A DNA stretch of 64,000 nucleotides from Micromonospora sp. NBC_01740. GTDB taxonomy: Bacteria > Actinomycetota > Actinomycetes > Mycobacteriales > Micromonosporaceae. The stretch is from assembly GCF_035920365.1 (NCBI RefSeq), contig NZ_CP109150.1, forward strand, positions 2,976,001-3,040,000. The letters run 5' to 3'. Shown one piece after another: positions 11,502 through 18,336 of this stretch; within the stretch, counting starts at the first letter, position 1, and every line of letters begins with the position of its first letter. Under the pieces are notes generated by a model. The model worked only from the letters and a program-made list of their open reading frames with translations. It had not been told where the DNA came from and did no database searches. The position numbers and the translations under genes were made by a program.

Positions 11502-11552
11502 GACGGCACCGTCCCCCGCCCCCGCGCCGCCCGGTGCGGGGGCGGCGCCGTC
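11502..11552. terminator. Hairpin terminator between ilvE and convergent phosphatase gene
   Basis: GACGGC (11502-11507) pairs with 11547-11552, and CCGCCCCCGC (11516-11525) with GCGGGGGCGG (11536-11545). No T run. Placed between convergent genes. Confidence 0.55.
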
Positions 11553-11566
11553 ACGGGAGGATGGGG

Positions 11567-12304
11567 TCAGGTCAGCAGGTGCTCGCGCAGCGCGGTGAGT
11601 TGGGCGTCGGTGACGCCGGCGTGGCGCAGGTAGCCCTCCACCGAGCCGTGGGCCTGCCGCAGCTCGGTGAGGAAGAGCGTCATGGCCTCGGCGGGGCAGG
11701 TCAGCACCGGCAGGGTGTGCCCCGCCCGCTGGCCGGTGGCCTCGAACCAGGCGCGGTACCGCTCGCCGGCCTCGGTGCTCAGGGCGTAGTCGGCGGCGAT
11801 GTCGTCGTCGGCGACGCCGAGCACCGCGAGGGTGAGCCCGCAGACGATGCCCGTGCGGTCCTTGCCGGCGACGCAGTGCACGACCACGGGGGCGCTGGCG
11901 TCGTCGGCGATCAGCCCGATCGCCTCGGCGAGCCCGGCGGTGCCCGTCCCGGCGAGGTCGGCGTACCGGTCGGCCAGGTAGCGGGCCAGGTCGGTGCCGG
12001 GACGGTAGGGCCGCTCGCCCCACTCCGCGTGCTCCGGATGGATGTTGCGCCAGGTCAGGCCGTCGAAGTGGGGGACGCGGCCGTCACGCTCCACCTCGTA
12101 CGGGCGGCGCAGGTCGATGACCGTGCGGACGCCGAGGGCGGCGAACGCCTCCCGGTCGGTGTCGTCGATGCGGTGCAGCGAGTCGGAACGGTAGAGCCGC
12201 CCCGGGCGCACCGTGCGACCGTCGTGGCCGACGTGGCCGCCCACGTCGCGGAAGTTGAACGTCGCGGAGAAGGGGATCCTGCGACCGACCTCGATGGAGT
12301 CCAC
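11567..12304 (-). CDS. Tyrosine/serine-type protein phosphatase
   Basis: 245 residues from GTG 12304. The dual-specificity phosphatase P-loop is VVVHCVAGKDRTG (Cys-X5-Arg). The N-terminal NFRDVGGHVGHDGRTVRPGR and VIDLRRPYEVERDG blocks are typical of the bacterial tyrosine/serine phosphatase family (Y_phosphatase3 type, MptpB-like). No signal peptide, so the substrate is cytoplasmic unless exported otherwise. A terminator separates it from the upstream PRC-barrel gene on the same strand. Substrate unknown. Confidence 0.88.
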   Translation of the reverse strand: MDSIEVGRRIPFSATFNFRDVGGHVGHDGRTVRPGRLYRSDSLHRIDDTDREAFAALGVRTVIDLRRPYEVERDGRVPHFDGLTWRNIHPEHAEWGERPYRPGTDLARYLADRYADLAGTGTAGLAEAIGLIADDASAPVVVHCVAGKDRTGIVCGLTLAVLGVADDDIAADYALSTEAGERYRAWFEATGQRAGHTLPVLTCPAEAMTLFLTELRQAHGSVEGYLRHAGVTDAQLTALREHLLT

Positions 12305-12316
12305 GCTGACACGGTA

Positions 12317-12345
12317 ACGGCCTCCCACGATCCGCGGGAGGCCGT
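12317..12345 (-). terminator. Terminator after the PRC-barrel gene
   Basis: Perfect 10-bp stem ACGGCCTCCC (12317-12326) with 12336-12345 and a 9-base loop, in the 56-base gap between two minus-strand genes. Confidence 0.65.
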
Positions 12346-12360
12346 CGCGCGCCGTGCCGG

Positions 12361-12819
12361 TCAGCGGGCGGTGCCGGGCGGGATGGCCGAGTACGTCTCG
12401 CCGTAGTAGCCGCCGAGGCGGTCCCGGTAGGTGGGGTCGGTGTCGGCGGTCTCGTCGTACTCCGGGGCGGCCTTGATCTGGTCCTTGCTCCGGTCGACGT
12501 ACACCTTGCGCTCGTCGTGGTCGACGTGGTTGACGGTGCCGGCGGGGACCATGACCTTCCGGCCGAAGATCCACGGCCCGGTGTCCACCACGAGGTAGCT
12601 GTCGTTGACCTCGTGACTGGCGCTGTCGATCTTGCCGATGCCGCCGTCGGTGGCCTCGACCTTGTAGCCGACCAGGTCGGCGTCGGCGACCCTCGCGGTG
12701 TCGCGGTAGCGCCACGGGTCGAACGTGCCGGCCGGGGCGCCGCCGGCGAACTCGCCCTGGCCGCCGCCGCGCAGCGGGTCCGGGCTGCCGTGGGTGCTGT
12801 GCGGGTCGAGCCTGTCCAT
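12361..12819 (-). CDS. PRC-barrel domain protein
   Basis: 152 residues, ATG 12819 with AGGAG upstream. A PRC-barrel-like fold is suggested by DADLVGYKVEATDGGIGKIDSASHEVNDSYLVVDTGPWIFGRKVMVPAG, then HVDHDERKVYVDRSKDQIKAAPEYD, which is the usual DUF2171/PRC layout. The last 40 residues (DPTYRDRLGGYYGETY) are Tyr-rich. Such proteins are often stress-induced in actinomycetes. No enzymatic residues are apparent. The function is unknown. Confidence 0.8.
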   Translation of the reverse strand: MDRLDPHSTHGSPDPLRGGGQGEFAGGAPAGTFDPWRYRDTARVADADLVGYKVEATDGGIGKIDSASHEVNDSYLVVDTGPWIFGRKVMVPAGTVNHVDHDERKVYVDRSKDQIKAAPEYDETADTDPTYRDRLGGYYGETYSAIPPGTAR

Positions 12820-12922
12820 CTGACAACTCCTGCCCCGACTGTCGCCAGTCGTCTCGCCGGTCCGGGTGTCTCTCGTCTGCTCCCGAGGAGCTACCCGGGC
12901 CGTCCCCACCGGAAACGGCGGG

Positions 12923-12993
12923 GCGGACGCCGGGGACGACGCGGGGCGGACGCCGGAGCAAGACGCGGGGCCGGTGCCGGGGACGACGCAGGG
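12923..12993. repeat. Imperfect tandem repeat, three units
   Basis: Three copies of a 23-24 base unit of the form GCGGACGCCGGGGACGACGC, directly upstream of the PRC-barrel gene and adjacent to the ahpCD terminator. Confidence 0.6.
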
Positions 12994-13021
12994 CCGGCGC
13001 CGCATCGCGGCGCCGGCCCTG
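12989..13021 (-). terminator. Terminator of ahpC-ahpD
   Basis: Perfect 15-bp GC stem (12989-13003 with 13007-13021) and a 3-base loop, 13 bases after the ahpD stop. No T run. Confidence 0.75.
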
Positions 13022-13034
13022 CGTGTCGTACCCG

Positions 13035-13565
13035 TCAGGCGAGCGCGGCCTGGGCGTCCAGGGTCACCGCGGCGGCGTGCACGACGGCGGCGATGCGCAG
13101 TCCCTCGTGCACCTGCTCGCGGCTGAAGCCCGCGTTGCGCAGGGTCTTCTCGTGCGACTCCAGGCACACCCCGCAGCCGGTGATCGCCGAGACCGCCAGG
13201 CACCAGAGCTCGAAGTCGGCCTTGTCCACGCCCGGCTTGGCGATGATCTGCATCCGCAGCCGCGCCGGGATCGACTGGTACTGCTCGTCGCCGATCAGGT
13301 GCTTGGCCCGGTAGTAGACGTTGTTCATCGCCATGATCGCGGCGGCGCCCTTGGCGGCCTCGACCGCCTCCGGCCCGAGGTGGGTGGCCGCCTCGGCCGC
13401 GATCTCGCGCAGCACCACCGGGTTGCGCGCCGCGACGGCACAGGCCAGGGCGGTGCCCCACGCCTGCTCCGGCTTCAGCGTGCTGGTGGCGATGGTGGAG
13501 CCGAGGTTGAGCTTGATGTCCTTGGCGTACTCGGGCAGAGCCGCCTTGACCGCGTCCAGACCCAT
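13035..13565 (-). CDS. ahpD: Alkyl hydroperoxidase AhpD
   Basis: 176 residues, starting MGLDAVKAALPEYAKDIKLNLGS. In the Mycobacterium tuberculosis homologue AhpD re-reduces AhpC using Glu, two Cys and His. Here FELWCLAVSAITGCGVCLESH keeps the CxxC (GCGVC) and the following His, with the upstream Glu in DFELW. It starts two bases after the ahpC stop, forming an operon with it. Role: electron donor in peroxide detoxification. Confidence 0.95.
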   Translation of the reverse strand: MGLDAVKAALPEYAKDIKLNLGSTIATSTLKPEQAWGTALACAVAARNPVVLREIAAEAATHLGPEAVEAAKGAAAIMAMNNVYYRAKHLIGDEQYQSIPARLRMQIIAKPGVDKADFELWCLAVSAITGCGVCLESHEKTLRNAGFSREQVHEGLRIAAVVHAAAVTLDAQAALA

Positions 13566-13567
13566 GG

Positions 13568-14128
13568 TCAGGCCCCGGCGCCGGCGAGGAGCTTGGTGGC
13601 GTCCAGGGTGTCGCCGCCCTTGTTCCAGTTGCACGGGCAGAGCTCGTCGGTCTGGAGGGCGTCGAGCACCCGCAGCACCTCGGAGACGTTGCGGCCGACC
13701 GAGCCGGCGGTCACCATGACGAACTGGATCTCGTTGTCCGGGTCGACGATGAAGGTCGCCCGCTGGGCCACGCCGTCCTCGCCGAGCACGCCGCAGGCGG
13801 CGGTCAGCTCACGCTTGACGTCGCTCAGCATCGGGAACGGCAGCTCGCGCAGGTCCGGGTGGTCCTTGCGCCACGCGTAGTGGACGAACTCGTTGTCCAC
13901 CGACACGCCGAGGACCTGGGCGTCCCGGTCGGCGAACTCCTCGTTCAGCCGGCCGAACTCCGCGATCTCGGTCGGGCAGACGAAGGTGAAGTCCTTCGGC
14001 CAGAAGAAGACGACGCGCCACTTCCCCTGGTGCGACTTGTGGTCGATCGACTCGAACGCCTTGTCGGCGTCCAGCGACACGCAGGCGGTGAGTTCGTACT
14101 CGGGGAAGCGGTCACCGACAGTGAGCAC
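13568..14128 (-). CDS. ahpC: Alkyl hydroperoxide reductase subunit C (peroxiredoxin)
   Basis: 186 residues from GTG 14128, with a near-perfect AAGGAGG Shine-Dalgarno. A longer frame to 14293 has no conservation and includes this ribosome site. Peroxidatic Cys in DFTFVCPTEIAEF; resolving Cys region DELCPCNWNKG. It reduces peroxides and is recycled by AhpD downstream. No oxyR gene lies next to it in this window, unlike the arrangement in mycobacteria and Streptomyces. An inverted repeat upstream (14162-14176) may be a regulator site. Confidence 0.95.
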   Translation of the reverse strand: MLTVGDRFPEYELTACVSLDADKAFESIDHKSHQGKWRVVFFWPKDFTFVCPTEIAEFGRLNEEFADRDAQVLGVSVDNEFVHYAWRKDHPDLRELPFPMLSDVKRELTAACGVLGEDGVAQRATFIVDPDNEIQFVMVTAGSVGRNVSEVLRVLDALQTDELCPCNWNKGGDTLDATKLLAGAGA

Positions 14129-14161
14129 AGGTCCTCCTTGACAGCGGCACGAGGCCGGTAA

Positions 14162-14176
14162 CTGGATCGGTTCCAG
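14162..14176. promoter_or_regulatory. Inverted repeat upstream of ahpC
   Basis: CTGGA (14162-14166) and TCCAG (14172-14176) flank a 5-base spacer, 34 bases upstream of the ahpC start. It could be an operator for a peroxide-responsive regulator. The regulator is not known. Confidence 0.35.
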
Positions 14177-14352
14177 ATACTTCCGCAGCTCCGTTTCCGC
14201 CGGTCGGCGGCCGGGTGACTTGTGAAGTCGATCACCGACGGCGGGTCGTGCCGGCGAGCCGTTCACCCGTGCGGTACCGGGACCCTCCGTCACCGTCCCG
14301 CCATGTGGATTACGCCTCCCAAAACCGGGTCCCAGATGGCAGAGTGGCGATC

Positions 14353-14385
14353 GTGACCAGCACCGACCTGATTATTCGCACCTAG
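14353..14385 (+). CDS. Leader peptide of the cimA attenuator
   Basis: GTG-initiated frame encoding MTSTDLIIRT and ending at TAG 14383-14385; an in-frame GTG at 14344 would add three residues (M-A-I). It carries a Leu-Ile-Ile run near its end. CAGAGT (14340-14345) lies 7 bases before the GTG, consistent with a leaderless start. A hairpin starts at the stop codon and a T-tailed terminator follows before cimA. This is the ilvB-leader layout, with Ile codons suiting a gene of isoleucine synthesis. Confidence 0.7.
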   Translation: MTSTDLIIRT

Positions 14386-14414
14386 CGCGCCGGCCTCCCC
14401 TCCGCCGAGCGCGC
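14385..14414 (+). promoter_or_regulatory. Attenuator hairpin 1 (cimA leader)
   Basis: GCGCGC (14385-14390) can pair with GCGCGC (14409-14414) around an 18-base loop, beginning at the leader stop codon. Weaker than its ilvB counterpart but in the same position. Confidence 0.5.
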
Positions 14415-14444
14415 AGACCTCCCGCATCCGCGGGGGGTCTTTTT
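14415..14444 (+). terminator. cimA leader terminator (attenuator)
   Basis: AGACCTCCCGC (14415-14425) pairs with GCGGGGGGTCT (14430-14440, one G-U), loop ATCC, followed directly by a T run. It is 25 bases upstream of the cimA ATG, so it must be read through for cimA expression. Confidence 0.8.
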
Positions 14445-14468
14445 GTTGCTCTCCGAAAGGACTCCCTG

Positions 14469-16049
14469 ATGACGTTCCAGGTGTACGACACCACGCTGCG
14501 CGACGGCGCCCAGCGCGAGGGGCTCAGTTACTCGGTGGTCGACAAGCTCGCGGTGGCCCGCCTGCTCGACGAGTTCGGGGTCGGCTTCATCGAGGGAGGC
14601 TGGCCGGGCGCCGTGCCGAAGGACACCGAGTTCTTCCGCCGGGCACGCGCCGAACTCGACCTGAAGCACGCGCTGCTGGTCGCGTTCGGGGCCACCCGCC
14701 GGGCCGGGGTGGCCGTCGGCGAGGACCCGCAGGTCCGTGGCCTGCTCGACGCGCAGACGCCGGCGATCGCCCTGGTCGCCAAGGCGGACCTGCGGCACGT
14801 CGAGCGGGCGCTGCGCACCACCGGGGCCGAGAACCTGGCGATGGTCCGCGACACGGTGGCGCACCTGGTGGCCGAGGGGCGCCGGGTCTTCGTCGACGGA
14901 GAGCACTTCTTCGACGGCTACCGGTCCGACCCGGCGTACACGGCCGCCGTCGTGGAGACCGCCCTCGCCGCCGGCGCCGAGCGGGTGGTGCTCTGCGACA
15001 CCAACGGCGGGATGCTGCCCTCCCAGGTGACCGCCGCCATCGCCGACCTGACCGCGCGGCTCGGGGTCGGCCCGGAACTGCTCGGCATCCACTGCCAGAA
15101 CGACACGGCCTGCGCGGTGGCCAACACCGTCGCCGCCGTGGAGGCGGGGGTACGCCACTTCCAGGGCACCGCCAACGGCTACGGCGAGCGCCCCGGCAAC
15201 GCCGACATCTTCGCCGTGGTCGCCAACCTCCAGCTCAAGCTCGGGCTGCCCGTCCTACCGGAGGGCTGCCTGGGGCAGATGGTGCGGGTCTCCCACGCCA
15301 TCGCCGAGATCGCCAACATCGCCCCCGACACCCACCAGGCGTACGTCGGGGCCGCGGCCTTCGCTCACAAGGCGGGGCTGCACGCGAGCGCGATCAAGGT
15401 GGATCCGCTGCTCTACAACCACGTGGACCCACAGGTGGTGGGCAACGACATGCGGATCCTCGTCACCGAGATGGCCGGCCGGGCCAGCGTCGAGCTCAAG
15501 AGCCGTGAACTCGGCCTGGACCTGGCCGGCCATCCGGAGGCGCTGTCGCGGGTCACCCGGCGGGTCAAGGAGCTGGAGGCCGACGGCTGGTCGTTCGAGG
15601 CCGCCGACGCGTCGTTCGAACTGCTGGTCCGCTCGGAGCTGGACACCGCCCCCGCCAGGCCGTTCGCGCTGGAGTCGTACCGGGTGCTGGTGGAGCACCG
15701 GGAGGATGGCGCGGTGGTCTCGGAGGCGACCGTCAAGATCCGCGTACGTGGGGAGCGGGTGATCGCCACCGCCGAGGGCAACGGTCCGGTCAACGCCCTG
15801 GACGAGGCGCTGCGGGTCGGGCTGGCCCGGCACTACCCGGAGCTGCGCGACTTCGAGCTGGCCGACTACAAGGTGCGGATCCTGGAGGGCACCCACGGCA
15901 CCGGCGCGGTGACCCGGGTGCTGCTGGAGACGGTCGACGGCAGCAACCGCGACTGGACCACGGTCGGCGTGCACCCCAACGTCGTCGAGGCGTCCTGGCA
16001 CGCCCTCGTCGACGCGCTCACCTACGGCCTCGACCGCGCCCGGGTCTGA
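14469..16049 (+). CDS. cimA: (R)-citramalate synthase
   Basis: 526 residues, LeuA-family aldol condensation enzyme. Catalytic and metal-site motifs: VYDTTLRDGAQREGLSYSV at the N-terminus, GIHCQNDTACAVANTVAAVEAGVRHFQGTANGYGERPGN in the middle, and a C-terminal regulatory domain that in the family binds Leu or Ile. FIEGGWPGAVPKDTEFF marks the CimA subfamily rather than LeuA. It condenses pyruvate with acetyl-CoA to citramalate, which LeuCD and LeuB (both in this window) can turn into 2-oxobutyrate for isoleucine. A GAAAGGA Shine-Dalgarno precedes the ATG. Expression is probably attenuated by the leader upstream. Confidence 0.94.
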   Translation: MTFQVYDTTLRDGAQREGLSYSVVDKLAVARLLDEFGVGFIEGGWPGAVPKDTEFFRRARAELDLKHALLVAFGATRRAGVAVGEDPQVRGLLDAQTPAIALVAKADLRHVERALRTTGAENLAMVRDTVAHLVAEGRRVFVDGEHFFDGYRSDPAYTAAVVETALAAGAERVVLCDTNGGMLPSQVTAAIADLTARLGVGPELLGIHCQNDTACAVANTVAAVEAGVRHFQGTANGYGERPGNADIFAVVANLQLKLGLPVLPEGCLGQMVRVSHAIAEIANIAPDTHQAYVGAAAFAHKAGLHASAIKVDPLLYNHVDPQVVGNDMRILVTEMAGRASVELKSRELGLDLAGHPEALSRVTRRVKELEADGWSFEAADASFELLVRSELDTAPARPFALESYRVLVEHREDGAVVSEATVKIRVRGERVIATAEGNGPVNALDEALRVGLARHYPELRDFELADYKVRILEGTHGTGAVTRVLLETVDGSNRDWTTVGVHPNVVEASWHALVDALTYGLDRARV

Positions 16050-16085
16050 GCCGCCCCGGCCCCCACACACCGGCAGCCGGGGGCC

Positions 16086-17081
16086 TCACCCGACCGGGAG
16101 GCGCAGCTCGGCCAGGACGGCGCGGTGGTCGCTGCCCCGCACGGGGTGCACGGTGACTGCGCGCACCGCGATCCGCCGGTCGACCAGCACGTGGTCGATG
16201 GTCACCGGCGGGATCGGGTCCCCGTCGTACGGGCCCCAGGTGCCGACCAGGCCCGCGCCGACCTGGTCGGCGGCGTCGACGTAGCCGGTGTCCAGCAGGG
16301 CGCGCAGCGGGGCGTGGTCGAGGGTGGCGTTGAAGTCGCCGGCGAGGATCCGCAGCGGCCCGTCCGGGGTGGCGGGCGGCTGCGCCGCCAGGTCGGCGCG
16401 CCAGTGGCCGACCTGGTCCACCGCGTAGGGGGCCGACGGGTGCGCCGACTCGACCCGGACCGCCGGCGCCCCGGGGACCGCCACCGTGCCGTAGGCCTGG
16501 TCGAATCCCCAGCCGCCGCGGTTGTGCCGGACGCCGCCGTCGCTGATCGGGAACCGCGCGTAGAGGCCGGAGCCGACGGTGCCGGTCTGCGGGTGGAGCT
16601 GTCGGTGGGGGAGCAGCCCGGGCAGGCCGAGCCGGTCCAGCTCCGCCTCGGCGTCCGGGGTGAACTCCTGCACGGCGAGCACGTCGACCCGGTGCCGCCG
16701 GACCAGGTCGACCAGCGCCCGCGCGTCGCCGGCCCCGGCGAGCAGGTTGGCGGTCAGCAGCCGCACCGTCGGCCCGCCGGTCGGGGGCTGGCCGGACGGC
16801 AGTGCCCGGGGCGCCACCACGGCCACCAGGGTTGCCGTGACCAGCGCCGCGACCACCGCGGGCCACCGGCGCCGCAGGGCGAGCGCGAGCACCAGCGGCA
16901 GGAGGCTCCCGGCGGCGGCGTACGGGGTGAAGGCGAGCAGTTGCACCAGCGGCCCCCGGTCGAGACCGCCCAGTCGTACCGCCGCCCAGGCGACCCCGGG
17001 CGCGACGGCGGCCCAGCAGAGCGCGGTGCGCAGCGGCGCCGTCCGGCGGCCCGTCGCCGGCCGCGCGGTCTCGGTGATCAC
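16086..17081 (-). CDS. Membrane-anchored endonuclease/exonuclease/phosphatase family protein
   Basis: 331 residues from GTG 17081. Three or so N-terminal membrane segments (LRTALCWAAVAPGVAWAAV, LLAFTPYAAAGSLLPLVLAL, AVVAALVTATLVAVVAP) precede an outward-facing catalytic domain. Motifs of the family: RLLTANLLAGAGD, VDVLAVQEFTPD, ILAGDFNATLDH, TIDHVLVD, GSDHRAVLAEL. These bind metal and the scissile phosphate. The substrate could be DNA or a lipid phosphate and is not known. TATTCT lies 6 bases before the start, suggesting a leaderless transcript. A second member of the family occurs at 31366. Confidence 0.85.
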   Translation of the reverse strand: MITETARPATGRRTAPLRTALCWAAVAPGVAWAAVRLGGLDRGPLVQLLAFTPYAAAGSLLPLVLALALRRRWPAVVAALVTATLVAVVAPRALPSGQPPTGGPTVRLLTANLLAGAGDARALVDLVRRHRVDVLAVQEFTPDAEAELDRLGLPGLLPHRQLHPQTGTVGSGLYARFPISDGGVRHNRGGWGFDQAYGTVAVPGAPAVRVESAHPSAPYAVDQVGHWRADLAAQPPATPDGPLRILAGDFNATLDHAPLRALLDTGYVDAADQVGAGLVGTWGPYDGDPIPPVTIDHVLVDRRIAVRAVTVHPVRGSDHRAVLAELRLPVG

Positions 17082-17093
17082 GGCCGGAGAATA
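17082..17093 (-). promoter_or_regulatory. Leaderless-type promoter -10 box
   Basis: TATTCT on the minus strand (17088-17093), 6 bases before the GTG start at 17081. Confidence 0.5.
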
Positions 17094-17239
17094 GCGCCCG
17101 AGCGCCCGTCCGGCGGTCCCGAACGCGCCCACGCGGCGGCCCCGAAGCATCTCGCGTGACACTTTCGTGAATGGTCCAGCGTTCGCTTCTCACAATTATG
17201 TGATCCCGATTCGAGTAATTGACGGGGCGTGATCGACTA

Positions 17240-17269
17240 TTGACCCGCGGCATTTCGTGGTGCTACCTT
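17240..17269 (+). promoter_or_regulatory. Promoter of the secreted-protein gene
   Basis: TTGACC (17240-17245) and TACCTT (17264-17269) are 18 bases apart in a locally AT-rich stretch. A start near 17276 would give an untranslated leader of about 200 bases. Confidence 0.6.
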
Positions 17270-17275
17270 CCAGTG

Positions 17276-17478
17276 GGTTGAGACGTCGAAACTCTGAGTA
17301 GTAATACCTGCTCAGAGCCGGTGAGAAATCGTTGAAGCGGCAACATCTAGGTGCGGCCTGACGGTGTGGGCTCCAGGCGGTTGTCGCTATTTTCCCGGCC
17401 CGAAAAAATGGAAGTCAACCGTCCCGCTTTCAAGTGGGGCCGGTCGAATCCGCACGGTCAACAAAAGGGAGACCTGTC
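17276..17478 (+). ncRNA. Structured 5' untranslated region, class unknown
   Basis: About 200 bases precede the ATG and fold on paper into successive stems. CTCTGAGTAG (17292-17301) pairs with CTGCTCAGAG (17308-17317, one G-U). AGCGGCAAC pairs with GTTGTCGCT about 40 bases later, enclosing GCCTG/CAGGC. CCGGCCC near 17396 pairs with GGGCCGG near 17440. Base composition is clearly lower in GC than the surroundings. I do not recognise a known riboswitch class; whether it is a riboswitch, a stability element or a protein-binding leader is open. Confidence 0.45.
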
Positions 17479-18006
17479 ATGACCACACTCTTCCGACGCA
17501 AGGCGGCGGCGGTGGCGTTCGCCGCGCTGGCGCTCACCCTGGCCGGAGGCGGGATCGCCGTCGCCCAGCCGGCGGCGCAGGCGCCCGCCGAGGTCGCCCA
17601 GCCGGCCGCCCGCCAGCCCGGTTCCGGCAGCCAGCCGGCGGTGACCCCCGCCGAGGCGCGCAAGGCCAGGGCCGCGCTGGCGCAGGGCCCCTCCGCGCTG
17701 GCGAGCGCGCCGGGCACTGTCGCCTCCGCCGTCGTCGCCAGCAACGGCACCCTGCTCCGCGGGTCGCCCGAGGTGGTCTCCGCCACCCGGTACGGCCCCG
17801 GCGAGTACCACGTGGTGTTCAACTACAACGTCTCGCTGAAGACGTTCGTGGCCACCATCGGCACCACCGACCCGTACAACGTGCCCCCGGGCGGCGAGAT
17901 CTCCGTCGCGCCGCGGCTCCAGACGCCGAACGCGGTCTTCGTCCAGACCCGCAGCTCGTCGGGGAACGGGGCCGACCGGCCGTTCCACCTGGTCATCGCC
18001 AACTGA
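17479..18006 (+). CDS. Secreted protein of unknown function
   Basis: 175 residues from ATG 17479 (AAAAGGGAGA upstream). The signal peptide is clear: RRK, then AAAVAFAALALTLAGGGIAVAQPA, with likely cleavage after AVA. An Ala/Pro/Gln-rich linker follows. The last 90 residues form a small beta-rich domain (NGTLLRGSPEVVSATRYGPGEYHVVFNYNVSLKTFVATIG ... FVQTRSSSGNGADRPFHLVIAN). Domains with this pattern occur in many actinobacterial secreted proteins without known function. No cysteines in the mature part. Monocistronic, with a long leader upstream and a strong terminator downstream. Confidence 0.82.
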   Translation: MTTLFRRKAAAVAFAALALTLAGGGIAVAQPAAQAPAEVAQPAARQPGSGSQPAVTPAEARKARAALAQGPSALASAPGTVASAVVASNGTLLRGSPEVVSATRYGPGEYHVVFNYNVSLKTFVATIGTTDPYNVPPGGEISVAPRLQTPNAVFVQTRSSSGNGADRPFHLVIAN

Positions 18007-18018
18007 GCGCCCGCTGAC

Positions 18019-18055
18019 GGCGCCGGCCCCTCACCTGGATGCGGGGGCCGGCGCC
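18019..18055 (+). terminator. Terminator after the secreted-protein gene
   Basis: Perfect 12-bp stem GGCGCCGGCCCC (18019-18030) with 18044-18055, 13 bases after the stop codon. Confidence 0.75.
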
Positions 18056-18094
18056 GCCGTCCCCGCCGCCCCGCCCCGCCCGCCCCGTCGCAGG

Positions 18095-18169
18095 GTCGAT
18101 CATGCAGGTGTGGTGGGGGTTGTGCCCCGAATCGCGCCTTGTGCGGGGCGCCGCAACTGCATGATCGAC
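18095..18169. repeat. Palindromic intergenic element, GTCGATCA family
   Basis: GTCGATCATGCAG (18095-18107) is the exact reverse complement of 18157-18169; inside it CCCCG/CGGGG forms an inner stem. The arm starts like that of a second element at 27430-27494. Looks like a dispersed REP-type sequence. Confidence 0.6.
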
Positions 18170-18241
18170 GCGGGGCTCGGGGGCGTGGGCCGACGCGGGG
18201 CTCAGGGGGTGTGGGCGACGCGGGCTCGGGGTGTGGGGGCC
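18167..18241. repeat. Tandem repeat, three units
   Basis: Three imperfect copies of a 24-26 base unit of the form GACGCGGGGCTCGGGGG followed by GTGGGC, directly after the palindromic element and upstream of the moxR-like gene. Confidence 0.6.
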
Positions 18242-18336
18242 GGGTCGGGAGGGTTGTCCCGGTTCGGGCCGCTAAGGGCCGTCCCCGCGCCGATAATCCG
18301 ACGTTTGTCCGACCGCCGGCACGGGAAGCAAGCACC

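Noticed and set aside
17310..17350. GGTGAGAA followed by GCGGCAAC, reminiscent of a cobalamin riboswitch
   Set aside because: The rest of the class (the CCCGCAACTG core and the AGCCAGGAGACC segment) is missing, and the downstream gene has no link to cobalamin.
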